This document shows, one piece after another, positions 46,487-57,714 of a stretch of 64,000 nt of DNA. The DNA is from Acanthaster planci. Taxonomy: Eukaryota; Echinodermata; Asteroidea; Valvatida; Acanthasteridae. The translations under genes and the position numbers were made by a program. Each line of letters starts with the position of its first letter. Within the stretch, counting starts at the first letter, position 1. The stretch spans positions 10,257,337 to 10,321,336 of the forward strand of contig NW_019091362.1 in assembly GCF_001949145.1 (NCBI RefSeq). The letters run 5' to 3'. The notes below the pieces were generated by a model that was not told the origin of the DNA, searched no databases, and saw nothing but the letters and a program-made list of their open reading frames with translations.

Positions 46487-47763
46487 TCATCGTCCAAACA
46501 GACACCTAAATTCCAAACACCTCTTGAAGTCGTTTCTGTAATGGAGGCGTATAAATAAGGATTGATGCAACTGTTGGTCCACAACAAATTATTGATTACG
46601 TGATATAGCGGGATCGTTCTGCTTGCTATGTAGAGTTCAGTCAGACTGAGGACCTACCAGGGCAGCCAGCAACAAATGTATGCGAAGAATATCACGAGAA
46701 GGTTCCGGGTGATTCCTGTACCATCCCTCGTGGGTCTGTTTTTGTGTCGTCTACGTACTGCGTTCGGCGGGTCCAATGCTGGCCGGTTCACCGGTATTTC
46801 GGACTCTGGTACTAATGCCTCCGCTGAGGAACTGTCGACAGCGGTGCACTCGACACTTCGGCTTGTGATTACACTCAGTACCAGTTGTTCTTCTGCCTGG
46901 ATGACGATGTCAATGTTGTTACCAACTCTTTGAGAACGGCCATAGTATCGGTTTCCGGTATTTGTACCTTCCTTGATTGCATTGTGGCCGCCTGGTAAAG
47001 GTAAGGCACAGGCAACATCCTGTCGAGTTTCAACATCCGTATTCGTGTCTGGCAGTGTATGGGAGTTGTCGGGCCTTGTGCGGTCTGTCTCTACTTTTCC
47101 GCTTTCCACCATGCGACTTTTCGTTGATGGTCACGAAAATGGTGAAAGAGGAGCCCATCATGAGAGTGGGATGGCGAATAGAGCTTGGAACATTGAAAAC
47201 CCAGCAAAAACCTGTTGGTTTTGTCCTGTGAAAAAGCAAAAGTGGACGTTCATGTTGTGGCCTACCGATCCGAAATCAGAGTAAAGTGGGAGAAAAACTA
47301 GCATGCTGAAAAATAAAGAGGCTGTAGCTCGCTGAAAGATGACAAACCACTTGGATGAAAATCTTCGGTATACTTTTTCGGATCTCCTCACTCGTAAGTA
47401 CCGGGCATGCGCTATCAATGTGAGCTGCTGCAAAGAGAAAGCAACGGAGAACGGTACGGCATAAGCCAAAATAGGGCATCACTTCTCATGACGGGGCCAC
47501 GCGCCCAAGGAATACTCCGTGGCCAGGCGACAGGGTGCCAACACTGCCGCGATGAATAGGTCCACGCCGGCCAAGATGGTAATGTGGAGCTGCGTTGGTG
47601 TGCGAAGGGACCTGGTTGTGGCCACGGCACAGATAGCCAACGAGTTGCCGAAAGCACCCACAATGGAAACCAAGCCGATCAGTACCACATCCACATAAAA
47701 AAGTCCCCGGTACTCCTCGGGAAAACTCCCCATCGGCACAACGGGTGTACTATCTGAAGACAT
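46487..47763 (-). pseudogene. Rhodopsin-class GPCR, intronless, broken
   Basis: From an ATG at 47763 the frame shows segment 1 (GAFGNSLAICAV), segment 2 (LAGVDLFIAAVLAP), the pre-segment-3 WPR loop, LTLIAHARYLRV (ARY where family members have DRY or ERY), segment 4, segment 5, a long third cytosolic loop of roughly 140 residues, segment 6 (FFAYICCWLPW), segment 7 (NSCINPYLYASI, the NPxxY motif) and helix 8 (RNDFKRCLEF). Lesions: TGA at 47479-47481 just before the segment-3 Cys, a shift near 47160-47165 in segment 5 with return to the first frame in loop 3, TAG at 46654-46656 after CCWLP, and a shift near 46537-46541 before helix 8. The seven-helix architecture is clear but the ligand class is not. 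Assembly errors could explain some lesions but hardly all. Confidence 0.85.
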
Positions 47764-49713
47764 TTTTATCCACCTCCAGTCTGACTTTCTGACGTCTGAC
47801 GGTTTTAATACCGTAAAGTTTGCCCGCTCTGTTTTGTCTCGAGACAATTAGGAAAACCTTCCCAGCATTCATTCTTGAATTATGGCACTGGGGGCACTGA
47901 CAATGTCTAGACCAACACTGCTAAAGTCTAAAACATTCCTATTCTCGCCAAGAGATTGTCGAAACTTCGTTGAACCGAATTCCTGAACAAAATGAACAAG
48001 TGGATAATTTTTCATTATTATTGCACTCTTATTATAGTGGTTTCAAAGGGCTGCTCCTATACGCATGACTAATCCTTTATACGAATTTAACACAGCAATG
48101 CGTGACAGGTCTTACTAAACACACAAGTCAATAGTCATGTTAATGCGAAGCCATGGAAACGGCTGGTGTATCAGTTAGTCTTATTACGGTGGTAAGCCTC
48201 TGAAATCAATATCAACAAACTATAGACACTTCAATTTATAAATTCTTATTTATGTGCGCATGCGCATAAATGCAGGTGGAGGCAAAAAAGCTCGAGCAGC
48301 CCATTGAAAACGTACAGGGGCACAAATTTCAACGTTATTTTCTCACAGCTTTTGCACTTTGTCACTTTTGTCTTCGGAGCTGTGCCATGTACCTGTAGAT
48401 AGTGTTTGCCCATAAAGGAGAAATTGTTCTTGGTTAGTACAAGTCTCAAAAGCGTCGCGACATCACTGATGGGGGGGAGTTGTGTGTCCACTCTTCATGA
48501 GAGCAGAGCTGCAGGCACGAATACCTTCTTCATGGGGATTGTCAGTACAGAGAGAAGAAACATCAAAGATCCCGATGGTGGCTGTGCTGGGAATCTGGTT
48601 CTTGATGTTTTCCAGCTTACGTAGGAAGTCTGGCGTGTAGTGGATATATGACGGGATTTGTGAAACGAGGGGTTTGAGGAAAGTGTCAGTGAACAATGAT
48701 GTGTGTTCAGTGGGCGATCCATTTCCGGAAAAGATGGGCCTCCCTGGATTACCTGCCTTGTGGATCTTGGGGAGTAGGTAAAAGCTACCGGTTTTAGGGA
48801 CAGAAACTTATCAACTTTCTTGGATAGGTGGTCAAGTGAACGCATATCATCCAGTACCTGCTGAATCTGTTGTGAGAATGTTCCAGTGGGGTCAGAATCG
48901 AGGGGGATATAGTTAGTATGATTGTTAAGTTGGCGATGGGCTTCATAAATGTACATGAATTGCTGTCGGCCCATAATTACCACAGCTTAACTTTCATCTG
49001 CCGGCTTGATGATGATGTAATTGTGGGAGCGCAGGGATTTGAGTGCTGAACGCTCATCCCTGGAGAGATTATCATGAGGAGTATGACGAAAATGATCAGG
49101 GTTATTCGCTTGTGAATGAACAGCATGTGCATAGGTCTCAAGGGCTGGTACACGATTCTTTGGGGGTGCCCAGGTGCTTTGAACACGGAGGGGCTCCTGG
49201 TCGCTCGGAGCAGAGTCAAAGAAAAATTCTTTAAGTCGTATCGTGTGGAAGTATTCAGTGAGATCTTGGCTGAGTATTACCTGGTTCACTTTGGGGGGGG
49301 AGTGGGACAGAAATATAGACCCTTGAAGAGAAGTTTGTCTTCAGCATCAGTTATAGGCGAAGAAGAAAGGTTGACTACAGTGTTGGAGGTGGTGGATGGT
49401 AAGGGTTGGGGCTTTGGATGCCTGAAGCGTCTATGCCTATACGTTGTTTGGCTAAAATGCCACCTACCTTCTTGTTCCTCCTGTCATGAAGAACACAATC
49501 AAGATTAGTGAGGCCCATTTCCACCTCAACGCACAGGTTCCTATACACAGCATCGGGTCAGTTAGGTCTAAGTTCAGAATCAAGATGGGCTATGTCCTGG
49601 TGCAGGTTCTGAAGTGTGATTTGACACTGCTGAGAAAGAATATTGATTAATTGGATAGAAACACCATGGAGAACTTGATTCCAACTTTTCTGTAGGTAAG
49701 GAGAGAGGGTACG

Positions 49714-50435
49714 NNNNNNNNNNNNNNNNNNNNNNNNNNNNNNNNNNNNNNNNNNNNNNNNNNNNNNNNNNNNNNNNNNNNNNNNNNNNNNNNNNNNNNN
49801 NNNNNNNNNNNNNNNNNNNNNNNNNNNNNNNNNNNNNNNNNNNNNNNNNNNNNNNNNNNNNNNNNNNNNNNNNNNNNNNNNNNNNNNNNNNNNNNNNNNN
49901 NNNNNNNNNNNNNNNNNNNNNNNNNNNNNNNNNNNNNNNNNNNNNNNNNNNNNNNNNNNNNNNNNNNNNNNNNNNNNNNNNNNNNNNNNNNNNNNNNNNN
50001 NNNNNNNNNNNNNNNNNNNNNNNNNNNNNNNNNNNNNNNNNNNNNNNNNNNNNNNNNNNNNNNNNNNNNNNNNNNNNNNNNNNNNNNNNNNNNNNNNNNN
50101 NNNNNNNNNNNNNNNNNNNNNNNNNNNNNNNNNNNNNNNNNNNNNNNNNNNNNNNNNNNNNNNNNNNNNNNNNNNNNNNNNNNNNNNNNNNNNNNNNNNN
50201 NNNNNNNNNNNNNNNNNNNNNNNNNNNNNNNNNNNNNNNNNNNNNNNNNNNNNNNNNNNNNNNNNNNNNNNNNNNNNNNNNNNNNNNNNNNNNNNNNNNN
50301 NNNNNNNNNNNNNNNNNNNNNNNNNNNNNNNNNNNNNNNNNNNNNNNNNNNNNNNNNNNNNNNNNNNNNNNNNNNNNNNNNNNNNNNNNNNNNNNNNNNN
50401 NNNNNNNNNNNNNNNNNNNNNNNNNNNNNNNNNNN
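49714..50435. other. Assembly gap, 722 N
   Basis: Unsequenced run within the Penelope-like element, probably because the repeat could not be assembled. Long frames crossing it are artefacts. Confidence 0.99.
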
Positions 50436-50524
50436 GAATTCCAAAGATATGTAATACAAAACTGCTGCAAACTGCTTGCTGACTGCATTGACCTAAAATA
50501 CAAACCTCAAAATATGGAGGGCCT

Positions 50525-50560
50525 GACGTTTCGATCCTAGCAGAATCTTTCTCAAAAGCA
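50525..50560 (-). ncRNA. Degenerate hammerhead-ribozyme-like motif of the retroelement
   Basis: On the minus strand GATTC-TGCTA-GGATC (50547-50533) can form stem II, followed by GAAAC (50532-50528) and GTC (50527-50525), the conserved strand and cleavage triplet of minimal type I hammerheads known in Penelope-like elements. The CTGATGA box expected before stem II reads TTTGAGAAA here, so the core is mutated and self-cleavage is unlikely. Confidence 0.5.
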
Positions 50561-50640
50561 AAATGACAAGTAGGACCAAAAAGCACACAGAGAATCAACC
50601 AAGCACGGACGAATGCAAGAGGACAAAAGGAAAGGTCAAG

Positions 50641-53396
50641 AAAGCTGCAGGCTGGATATAGGGGCAAAGGATAAAGGGGACTTCTAGTTATTACTAGAAG
50701 ACTATGAGTAATTTCCAGTCTGGGACTGGCGGGGTAATTCAGGGAGCCGGAGTAAACTGAGCTGGCGAGTCGACGCGCTAACTTAGTATTAATTCAGATA
50801 ATCGTTGAAGTTTAAAGAGGAATAAATTATTGTTCGATTCAAGAAGTGTCTTTGCCATATTATTAGTCCTTTCCTTGTCTATAGGAAATAGGGCTGCCTG
50901 GCTGTATATTTCATCCAAACGGATCTGGGGGATATAAAGTTATTGTGACACTGCATTATTACAACAGAAAATGGGCAAACCATAGAGCTACATTAAATTA
51001 CAGACAGTCGCGAAGAGCGCCATCTACCCCACCCCGCTTACCGCCGCGTGACACCACTATAACAGGTCGCAGGCGCATGGCTAGGATTTTATTCGGCCGT
51101 CGCATAAAGGAATTTTGAATATGAAAGTAAATCAGTTAATTCGGACGGTAATTCCTCTTCGGACAGAGAAAACACACTGCTTGAACGACTTGACAAATAC
51201 AATGCCAAATAGCTGAGATTGGTTGATATGTTACTAAGATGGTTATTGGTTATATTGGCACATTTGTATCTTCTTAACTGAAGAACATATACATGTATTA
51301 ATACAGTTTTAATAACTTCTCTTTGAAAATTCAAAGAAATGGAGACCGCAGAATGTAGCGTTCTTTCCATCAATATTTAATACCTTCATTATAAATATGC
51401 GTATAAATTGGAATTCATGGCAAAATGCAAATGTCCAGTATTTTATTTATCAGGAAATGTTATGTGCATCACGCATTATTAACCCCATAAGACCGTCAGA
51501 TGGTTTTATTGGGTTTCACGAGCGCTACTGCGCTTGATGTCCATGCGAACACTCAAACCAGTGCGCAAACCCACTTACCTGTTTTCCTTTTCAGGCTCAT
51601 TGTTTGTAAAGAACATTTCCACCCTATTACGGCGGAGGATTAAGGAACATAATAGAAACAGTACCCTGGGTTATCAGCAAATAGTTAGGTATTGTAAACA
51701 TTGAAGAAAGGGGGAACATGATTTCACAATTTTCAAGTACGATATGGCGCTAAATTTGCCTTAACCATGTTAGCATCATTCCTGCTATTGTTGCCGGCAA
51801 CAGAGGCACTGAACTTACAATTGTCACAAGGAGTACATTCTACCATCAGAAAGCAGTTCATTCATTCGTGACTATTTACGTAAAAATCTTACATACTGAC
51901 TAAGTTTAGTGTGGGTGGCTAAAGTTTGCAGGAATATCACTCGTCTGTGTTGTCGAGTTTTACTTCAAAATGTAGCCTACATTTGCCCCGATATACTTTC
52001 ACTTAGTACTTAATATGGCCACGTTCCATGGTCATACACTTTGTGGATTATTTCTTCACTTTTAGTCTGAGGGTCAGTAATTGTACAAACAGTGAATGTT
52101 CACACGGAATGACTCGGAATATGCCCTTTCCAGTTAGCTTTTGTCTGCTTCTGTTCTCGACTTTCCCTCACAAAATTGGTATCTGTGAAAATTTGACACA
52201 TCTCCCATCGTTTCTCACGGTAATACACATCTTCTATATACATGAACATGTTCACTTTCGCATTGTGGTTGGTGCCTGTGTTACATTTATCTACGAGAGT
52301 GTACATTTGGGACATGATTTAAAAAAATGCCCGTGACTGAGCCTGCAGGGAAGTTCACCCGGGCGGATAAGTATTTCGCCTGGGTGGATTACTGTCGAAA
52401 CGGTAAAATTATAATCGGCACAGGCGAAATAGTAATGTCCCTTGGCAAAATAAATAGACTGGGAATGCTTGAAAATCGCCTTAGTAACATACACTCCCGC
52501 AGTTGTCAGCCTGTCAGGGAAGGTTACTACAAAAATGTTTACTGCACAGTCAAGCGGCCACAATTTTTGGTCAGGGAAATTCTGGATATTGTTTTTGGCC
52601 TTCAGCTACGAAATAAATATACAGGTATGTACACAATAAAGAAGAACGGTAAAATTACCGGTATATATCAAGAGTGAAATGCTACATCAGCCCGACAGAA
52701 TGAAGTCGTAGCATGGGAACAAACTGCTCTCTTCCTTTGCCGAATAGAACCATAAATTAAAGGTCGAATGTCTGAATTTACTTGGCTTTGTCTTGAAATA
52801 ACACACCAGTCTATGAGATTAACTGGAGTCACTATGCACGTTGTTGTAATTTTAAGCCCAACTAAGTTACGTAGACACATCGTTACCGTGCCTAGATGTA
52901 TTGATAGAACGTCGATCACGCAATTAAACCGATTTTCTTAACTTAAGCCTAGTTTTGCCGTTTCTCAGAAATGTGCCATAACGTGCACCCATGTAAGCCA
53001 AAGTGAAACTAATATCGCCAGCCACAACTACACCTGGCAAAAACTCTGCCCAGAAGCTTTATAATCCGATTCGTCATGTCATTAATTTCATCAAGATGCG
53101 GAATATCACTCTCACTGTTTGAGAAATATAATACCTCATTGGGTATGTTCGAGACACAATCATTTTGTCGACCACTGGTTGATTTTCCCTGCTAATCTAG
53201 AAACAAAATATCCCGGTTAGCGGAAAAAAATCGACAATACTGGTCGACAAAGTGTGTTGCTTAAATACGTCCATTATTTGGAAGCCATCTCTGAGCTTTT
53301 CGGTGTTAATTCATCCCAACACGCTACACTGGCGAATTGGGGATCAAAATAATTATGGCAGGTTGAAAGAACCATGTTCTTGGAAAATGCAGGGAG
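50641..53396. other. Intergenic, no gene recognised
   Basis: The longest open frame (plus strand, 52327-52677, 116 codons) has no recognised domain, no start context of note and an equally open antisense frame, so I treat it as chance. No clear repeats. Confidence 0.5.
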
Positions 53397-54548
53397 TCAA
53401 ATATAGGGCGGCATTAGGCGGGCAGATACGTACGCAAAGAAACGACCAATAAATGTCTCTTGACTGCCGCTTCCCGTTTTCTCACTGCCTGTATCACCGG
53501 GAACGTCATTTACTGCGTACCTGCCATCTTCATTGCCATAGCAACAACCACCATCACCATGAGCTCTTGGGCCATCTTCCTCTCCCTCATCATTATCACC
53601 GTCATTACTGTCCACAATGTCATCCGTTGAGTTTAATCTCAAACTCTCACAACTTGTTGCTAAGGTGCCGAGACAGATGTCGTCAGCCTCGCTGGATGGC
53701 AGAAACTCTACAGACGACACCGTACACTCGATGTCGTTCAAAGGGCGGTCTATAAGCTCGAAGAAGTCGGATGAAAGTTTAGGAAATCTTCGGAGGTAAT
53801 GGTAGTCGTTGGTTTCTGTGGCGCCAGTGGAGTAGTCAATGGCTAGTGTTACATCTCTCTTCTGCGAGAGTAAATCCTCCTTGATAGAGGCATAGCTTTG
53901 CTCTCTTTCAGCTTGGATTTTATCGAGCTCAAGTAAGATACGATCGTTTGCTTCCAACACGCGCTTGATTTCGCGTTGAGTTTTCCCCGCTATCTGGTCT
54001 CTAATGTTCCTAAACGTGGTCCTTAAATCTTGTTCTGTCTTCGAGACGGTTTCTAAAATCCCAACAATTTTTGTGAGTGAAGTTTCGCATTGAGGCAAAA
54101 TGTCTTCAACGAAGTGTTGTTTTGCTGCGGTCACTGCGCCAGCTACTTCGTCAAATTCGTGAGCTGTATGGGATTCCTTGAGACATCGTAGGCACATAAC
54201 TTCCCTACAGGTTTCGCAGTATACTCCGCACATATTCCCTGCATGGGTGGGGCAAGTTGGTATGGAAGTCCCCTCCGTGTGCAAAACCATGTCCGTCATA
54301 CTTGTGAGTCTGAAATCGGAAGGGAGGTCCCTTACGCCTCTCCGAGGAAGCAAAGTCGTTTTTCTGCATACTGGACACTTGATATTCCCCTTGGCTGATT
54401 TCACATAATTCATGAGACAGTCTTCACAAAAGCTGTGCAGACATTTTAGAGTCTTAGGCTTTCGGTACATTTCGTAACAAATTGAACAAAGCAAATGCTT
54501 GTCACTAAAGTCCCTCAGTGTTGAGCGGCACAGCTTTCCCTCAGCCAT
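53397..54548 (-). CDS. TRIM-type RING/B-box/coiled-coil protein, putative E3 ubiquitin ligase
   Basis: 383 residues from the ATG at 54548 (MAEGKLCRSTL). The open frame runs 14 codons further up without an ATG, and a good acceptor (cttgcag, exon start 54584) suggests a 5'-UTR intron. RING C3HC4: C21, C24, C36, H38, C41, C44, C58, C61. B-box type 2: C99, H102, C111, C114, C119, C122, H127, H130. A coiled coil follows at about 146-235 (ILETVSKTEQDLRTTFRNI, VLEANDRILLELDKIQAERE). The C-terminal part has no SPRY, NHL or filamin domain. Instead it has an acidic stretch near 313-327 (DDIVDSNDGDNDEGEEDG). Family role: E2-dependent ubiquitin transfer, often in immunity or cell regulation. A strong donor (GGCAG then gtacgc, 53521) lies near the end, so a spliced form could replace the last 26 residues and add a further domain. 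Confidence 0.88.
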   Translation of the reverse strand: MAEGKLCRSTLRDFSDKHLLCSICYEMYRKPKTLKCLHSFCEDCLMNYVKSAKGNIKCPVCRKTTLLPRRGVRDLPSDFRLTSMTDMVLHTEGTSIPTCPTHAGNMCGVYCETCREVMCLRCLKESHTAHEFDEVAGAVTAAKQHFVEDILPQCETSLTKIVGILETVSKTEQDLRTTFRNIRDQIAGKTQREIKRVLEANDRILLELDKIQAEREQSYASIKEDLLSQKRDVTLAIDYSTGATETNDYHYLRRFPKLSSDFFELIDRPLNDIECTVSSVEFLPSSEADDICLGTLATSCESLRLNSTDDIVDSNDGDNDEGEEDGPRAHGDGGCCYGNEDGRYAVNDVPGDTGSEKTGSGSQETFIGRFFAYVSARLMPPYI

Positions 54549-57500
54549 GTTTTGTCGTGATAACCACACACCGTCTGGTTTGACCTGCAAGGTTCAATAA
54601 TTGAAAAGGTTTGAGAATGTACCTTTCAAAAACTGAGTATTTCTCAACAGGATACGACTTTCATCCCTTTGAATAAATTTTTCCAACGATAGGGCCTGTA
54701 GAAATCACACGGGACATTACTTTTAGGCCCATTTCACATTTCAGATACTGTTTCATCCCAACTGACAGTACCACATTATTGTCGGTGCTGATTTTAAACA
54801 AATATATCAACGGTACCACTCGAAGCTGATCAATTAATCTAAACAAACGTTGAAGGTTGTGCATCCAGCCTCATGGTCATCGTGGGGGCATGGGAAAGAA
54901 ACAAAAATGGGAAAAAAAGAAAACGGGGGAGGGAAGACATGGGACAGAGATCTACAGTTTGCTTGAAAACACCTCAAAGTTGACCCACTCCACTGTTAAT
55001 GGTCCGTCAGTTTGCTGCTGATGGGTCGGAGTGCTGCCCCCCGAACTTTCCTTGCGACACCAGAGCTTTGCCTGTGATGTTGTGGAGCTATTCATGGAGG
55101 AAGGAAAATAAGCCTTTAGAGCTCTTTGACATCCTCACTTTTTCTTAGTTGGCAAAAAGATGGGATGATCCCTGTAATTTTGAATGTTTGTATTTTCCCA
55201 AACCACTAGCTCTGTCTCTCTTCTACAAATCAACAAAACAAACACAAAGCGAACATGTTAATTAGCCTTTTAGCAGCATGGCAGACACAATGGGAGGACG
55301 CCATTTTGTTTGGGTAAAATCAATCGTATTTGCTCCAAATTTACCTAATTCAAATAGCGCCCTCCTCTTGTTTCAGCCATGCTTCTAAACATGCTACAAG
55401 GCTAATTGCTACATTGACAGGTCCAAATTCAAATACAGTTGCGAAACTGGAGTGATTTGTCTTGTTGGGCGCACTCATTGTTTCAGGGGGCAACGTACAA
55501 CATGTACGTCAAAAGCAAATTAACAGTGACTAATACACATAGACTATGAGTTACGCTACGAGTTATGTACGTTTCAAAGCACCTGGGGATCGTGCCACGG
55601 ACTACCACGAGGGGGTAGGGCTCCTGGATGTGCGCCCCCCTCCATTTGCCGCCACTGTGTATAGGCTTTATCAGCGCAGTGGGCTGACACTCACCAGCGA
55701 ACAGTAGTCTAAAAACCAAGGCGAAAGAGCTAGCATGTAGCAACAGTTATTCCATCATCAAATACCACCGACTGCTGTCTTTGACACGACCATGACAGTG
55801 CTGGTAGCAGGTGTACAATTCAACATCATATGAAGGTTTACAGCGGTGGGTAGAAACTTCCTGGAAATAAATCTGCGCAATATTGGATGCTAAATGCATC
55901 GATGGATGGAGTTTTCCGAGTAATAGGCCTACATGTGACGCCAGACGCTACGTTTATTAGTAGACCCGTAAAGCGGAGTACAAAGGCCTCGATTTGCACT
56001 TTACTTTGAAATGACCTTCGGGCTATTTCTAAAACCTTGGCATCGTTCCTTAATTGGATTCTGCGTCAGGGACATGAAATTCACTGCTTTCGACACAGAA
56101 ACCTTGTCTAGGTCTAAGTTGATGTTCTGCGCCTGATATATGAAACTGTAAAACGAGAACTCTCTTTTTCTGGCCTGCAAATCGTTTCAGCTTTGAAGCC
56201 ACAGCCACAGAAGAAATGTTATCGACAGACGTAGCCTAATTGTGTTTTGCATTTGAGATATGTGCCCGACGCCACGGACTGACTTCCGCCTGTGACGTAA
56301 TGGGAAATCCCCTTGAGTGGGCCTACGTTTAATATAAATACAGTGTACCTACTCCCAAGGGTTTGTTCAACGACAGTAGCTTATTAATCGGAAAAAGAGC
56401 CCCCCCACAAAAAAAAAGAGAAAAGAAACGGTCACTCACAACGGCAATCAAAACTTTGGTTGTTAATGTAGTACTGGTGCCAACAAAATAAGTAAGGAGC
56501 TTTCACGGCCACGTGGGTGATAAAAAAATTTGTTGGAACGATTTTTTTTTCGTTCCAACGATTTTTTTTCTCAACTGTTTTTGTCATCTGTGTCCCCTTG
56601 AAAGATCCGTAACTAGAAATTTTTTAATGCCATATTTTTGCAGACAAGCAGAAACCATGAAACAGATGACATACATTTTGTTTACAATGGTATATCGGTG
56701 CACTTACTCCAATTAGTTTCTTTTTAGTTCATTTTTTTCCTCTTTGTATTTTCTTATTTCATTTTCTCCCTTTTAAAAAAATTTGTGTGTGTGTGTCTAA
56801 GAGTGGGGGAATCGACCCCCAACCTGGATCTGCGGCTGCAGTCTACTCCGGGTGGCTTCGGATATTCTTACCACATGTATACTACAGACATATATACTAC
56901 ATGTTTACTACAGACCTAGCCTAGGTGTTAAGCTGGAATGTTCTTTAATTTGTTTGTTGCATTCGTCAACAGAGGACGCTGTTCAATGGGAACATTGTGT
57001 GGAAATTTCGGCTCGCACTTTAGGAGTCAATGCACACGTCATCCCAAAGGAAATTTAAATTTCCTTTATTTTACTCCTATGGGTTTTCATGGGTATGTGA
57101 AATATTAAGCATTTATTGGGGAAGAAATACACACAACAAAAAACAGAGACAATTTACAAAGTTATGGCTGTGAGCACATGTCAAGGTGTAGGGTTTTATT
57201 GCATACAATCGGGCTGTGTACAATTACACACAAGGTTATTATCATCGATCCAGTTAACTGTTTGTTATTCTGTGATTAGTTATGATTACTTAAATTAAAG
57301 ATGGGCCTCTTCATTGATAATTCTCGGTTGACTGGTTTCTGTGTAGATGTAATAACCTATGCAATCAGAGGAAAGAAATCGAAAACAAATTACACTATTT
57401 ACTTCATTACGTATTTTCAACCTTGAAATCTCCCACACATCTCATCATCCCAATCACAAATTCACTCTTTTTACTTGAAAACTGAAACAACCAAATACAC

Positions 57501-57714
57501 TGGACTAGGGTTATAAGGGTAGATCTAAAATCTGTTTTTAAGGGGGACCTGGAGAACTGGCCAAAAGTACAAAGTATTTCTTTTTGAACAAGGGAAAAGG
57601 GATTATAGATATAAGCATTGAAGGATATTTCCAGTCAAAATATGAAAACAGGGCAGAAATTACTCAACAGTACTCTAGACGAGGGTTGATGTTCATGACA
57701 TTAATGTACACCTG
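54549..57714. other. Upstream region of the TRIM gene, intergenic
   Basis: No coding exon recognised. It contains the 5'-UTR acceptor of the TRIM gene (54584), a foldback element at 55259-55410, a (GT)n tract near 56784 and a weak tRNA-like sequence at 56796-56870 (minus). Confidence 0.5.
55259..55410. mobile_element. Foldback element, about 150 bp
   Basis: TAATTAGCCTT at the left is inverted as AAGGCTAATTGC at the right. Inside, AGCATGGC pairs with GCCATGCT and GGGAGGACGCCATT with AATAGCGCCCTCCT. Arms are imperfect with small insertions. MITE-like. Confidence 0.6.

Larger units (their letters stand above)
48246..50640 (-). mobile_element. Decayed Penelope-like retroelement (reverse transcriptase remnant)
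   Basis: Minus-strand fragments in several frames line up as one reverse transcriptase: an N-terminal block ending LRSHNYIIIKPADE (48990-49070), FYLLPKIHKAGNPGRP (48740-48810), FDVSSL and NPHEEGI (48500-48600), then LTKNNFSFMGKHYLQVHGT (about 48370-48435). This order and these motifs are those I know from Penelope-like element reverse transcriptases. Frameshifts separate nearly every block, the YxDD active site and the downstream GIY-YIG endonuclease are absent, and 722 N interrupt the 5' part. The hammerhead-like motif at 50525-50560 fits the upstream pseudo-LTR. Non-functional copy. Confidence 0.75.

Noticed and set aside
49558-50667. Frames of 270-369 codons around the second gap
   Set aside because: Mostly N. 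Only the flanking parts are meaningful, and they belong to the Penelope-like relic.
52327-52677. 116-codon plus-strand frame
   Set aside because: The opposite strand is open over nearly the same span and no domain or motif is recognisable.
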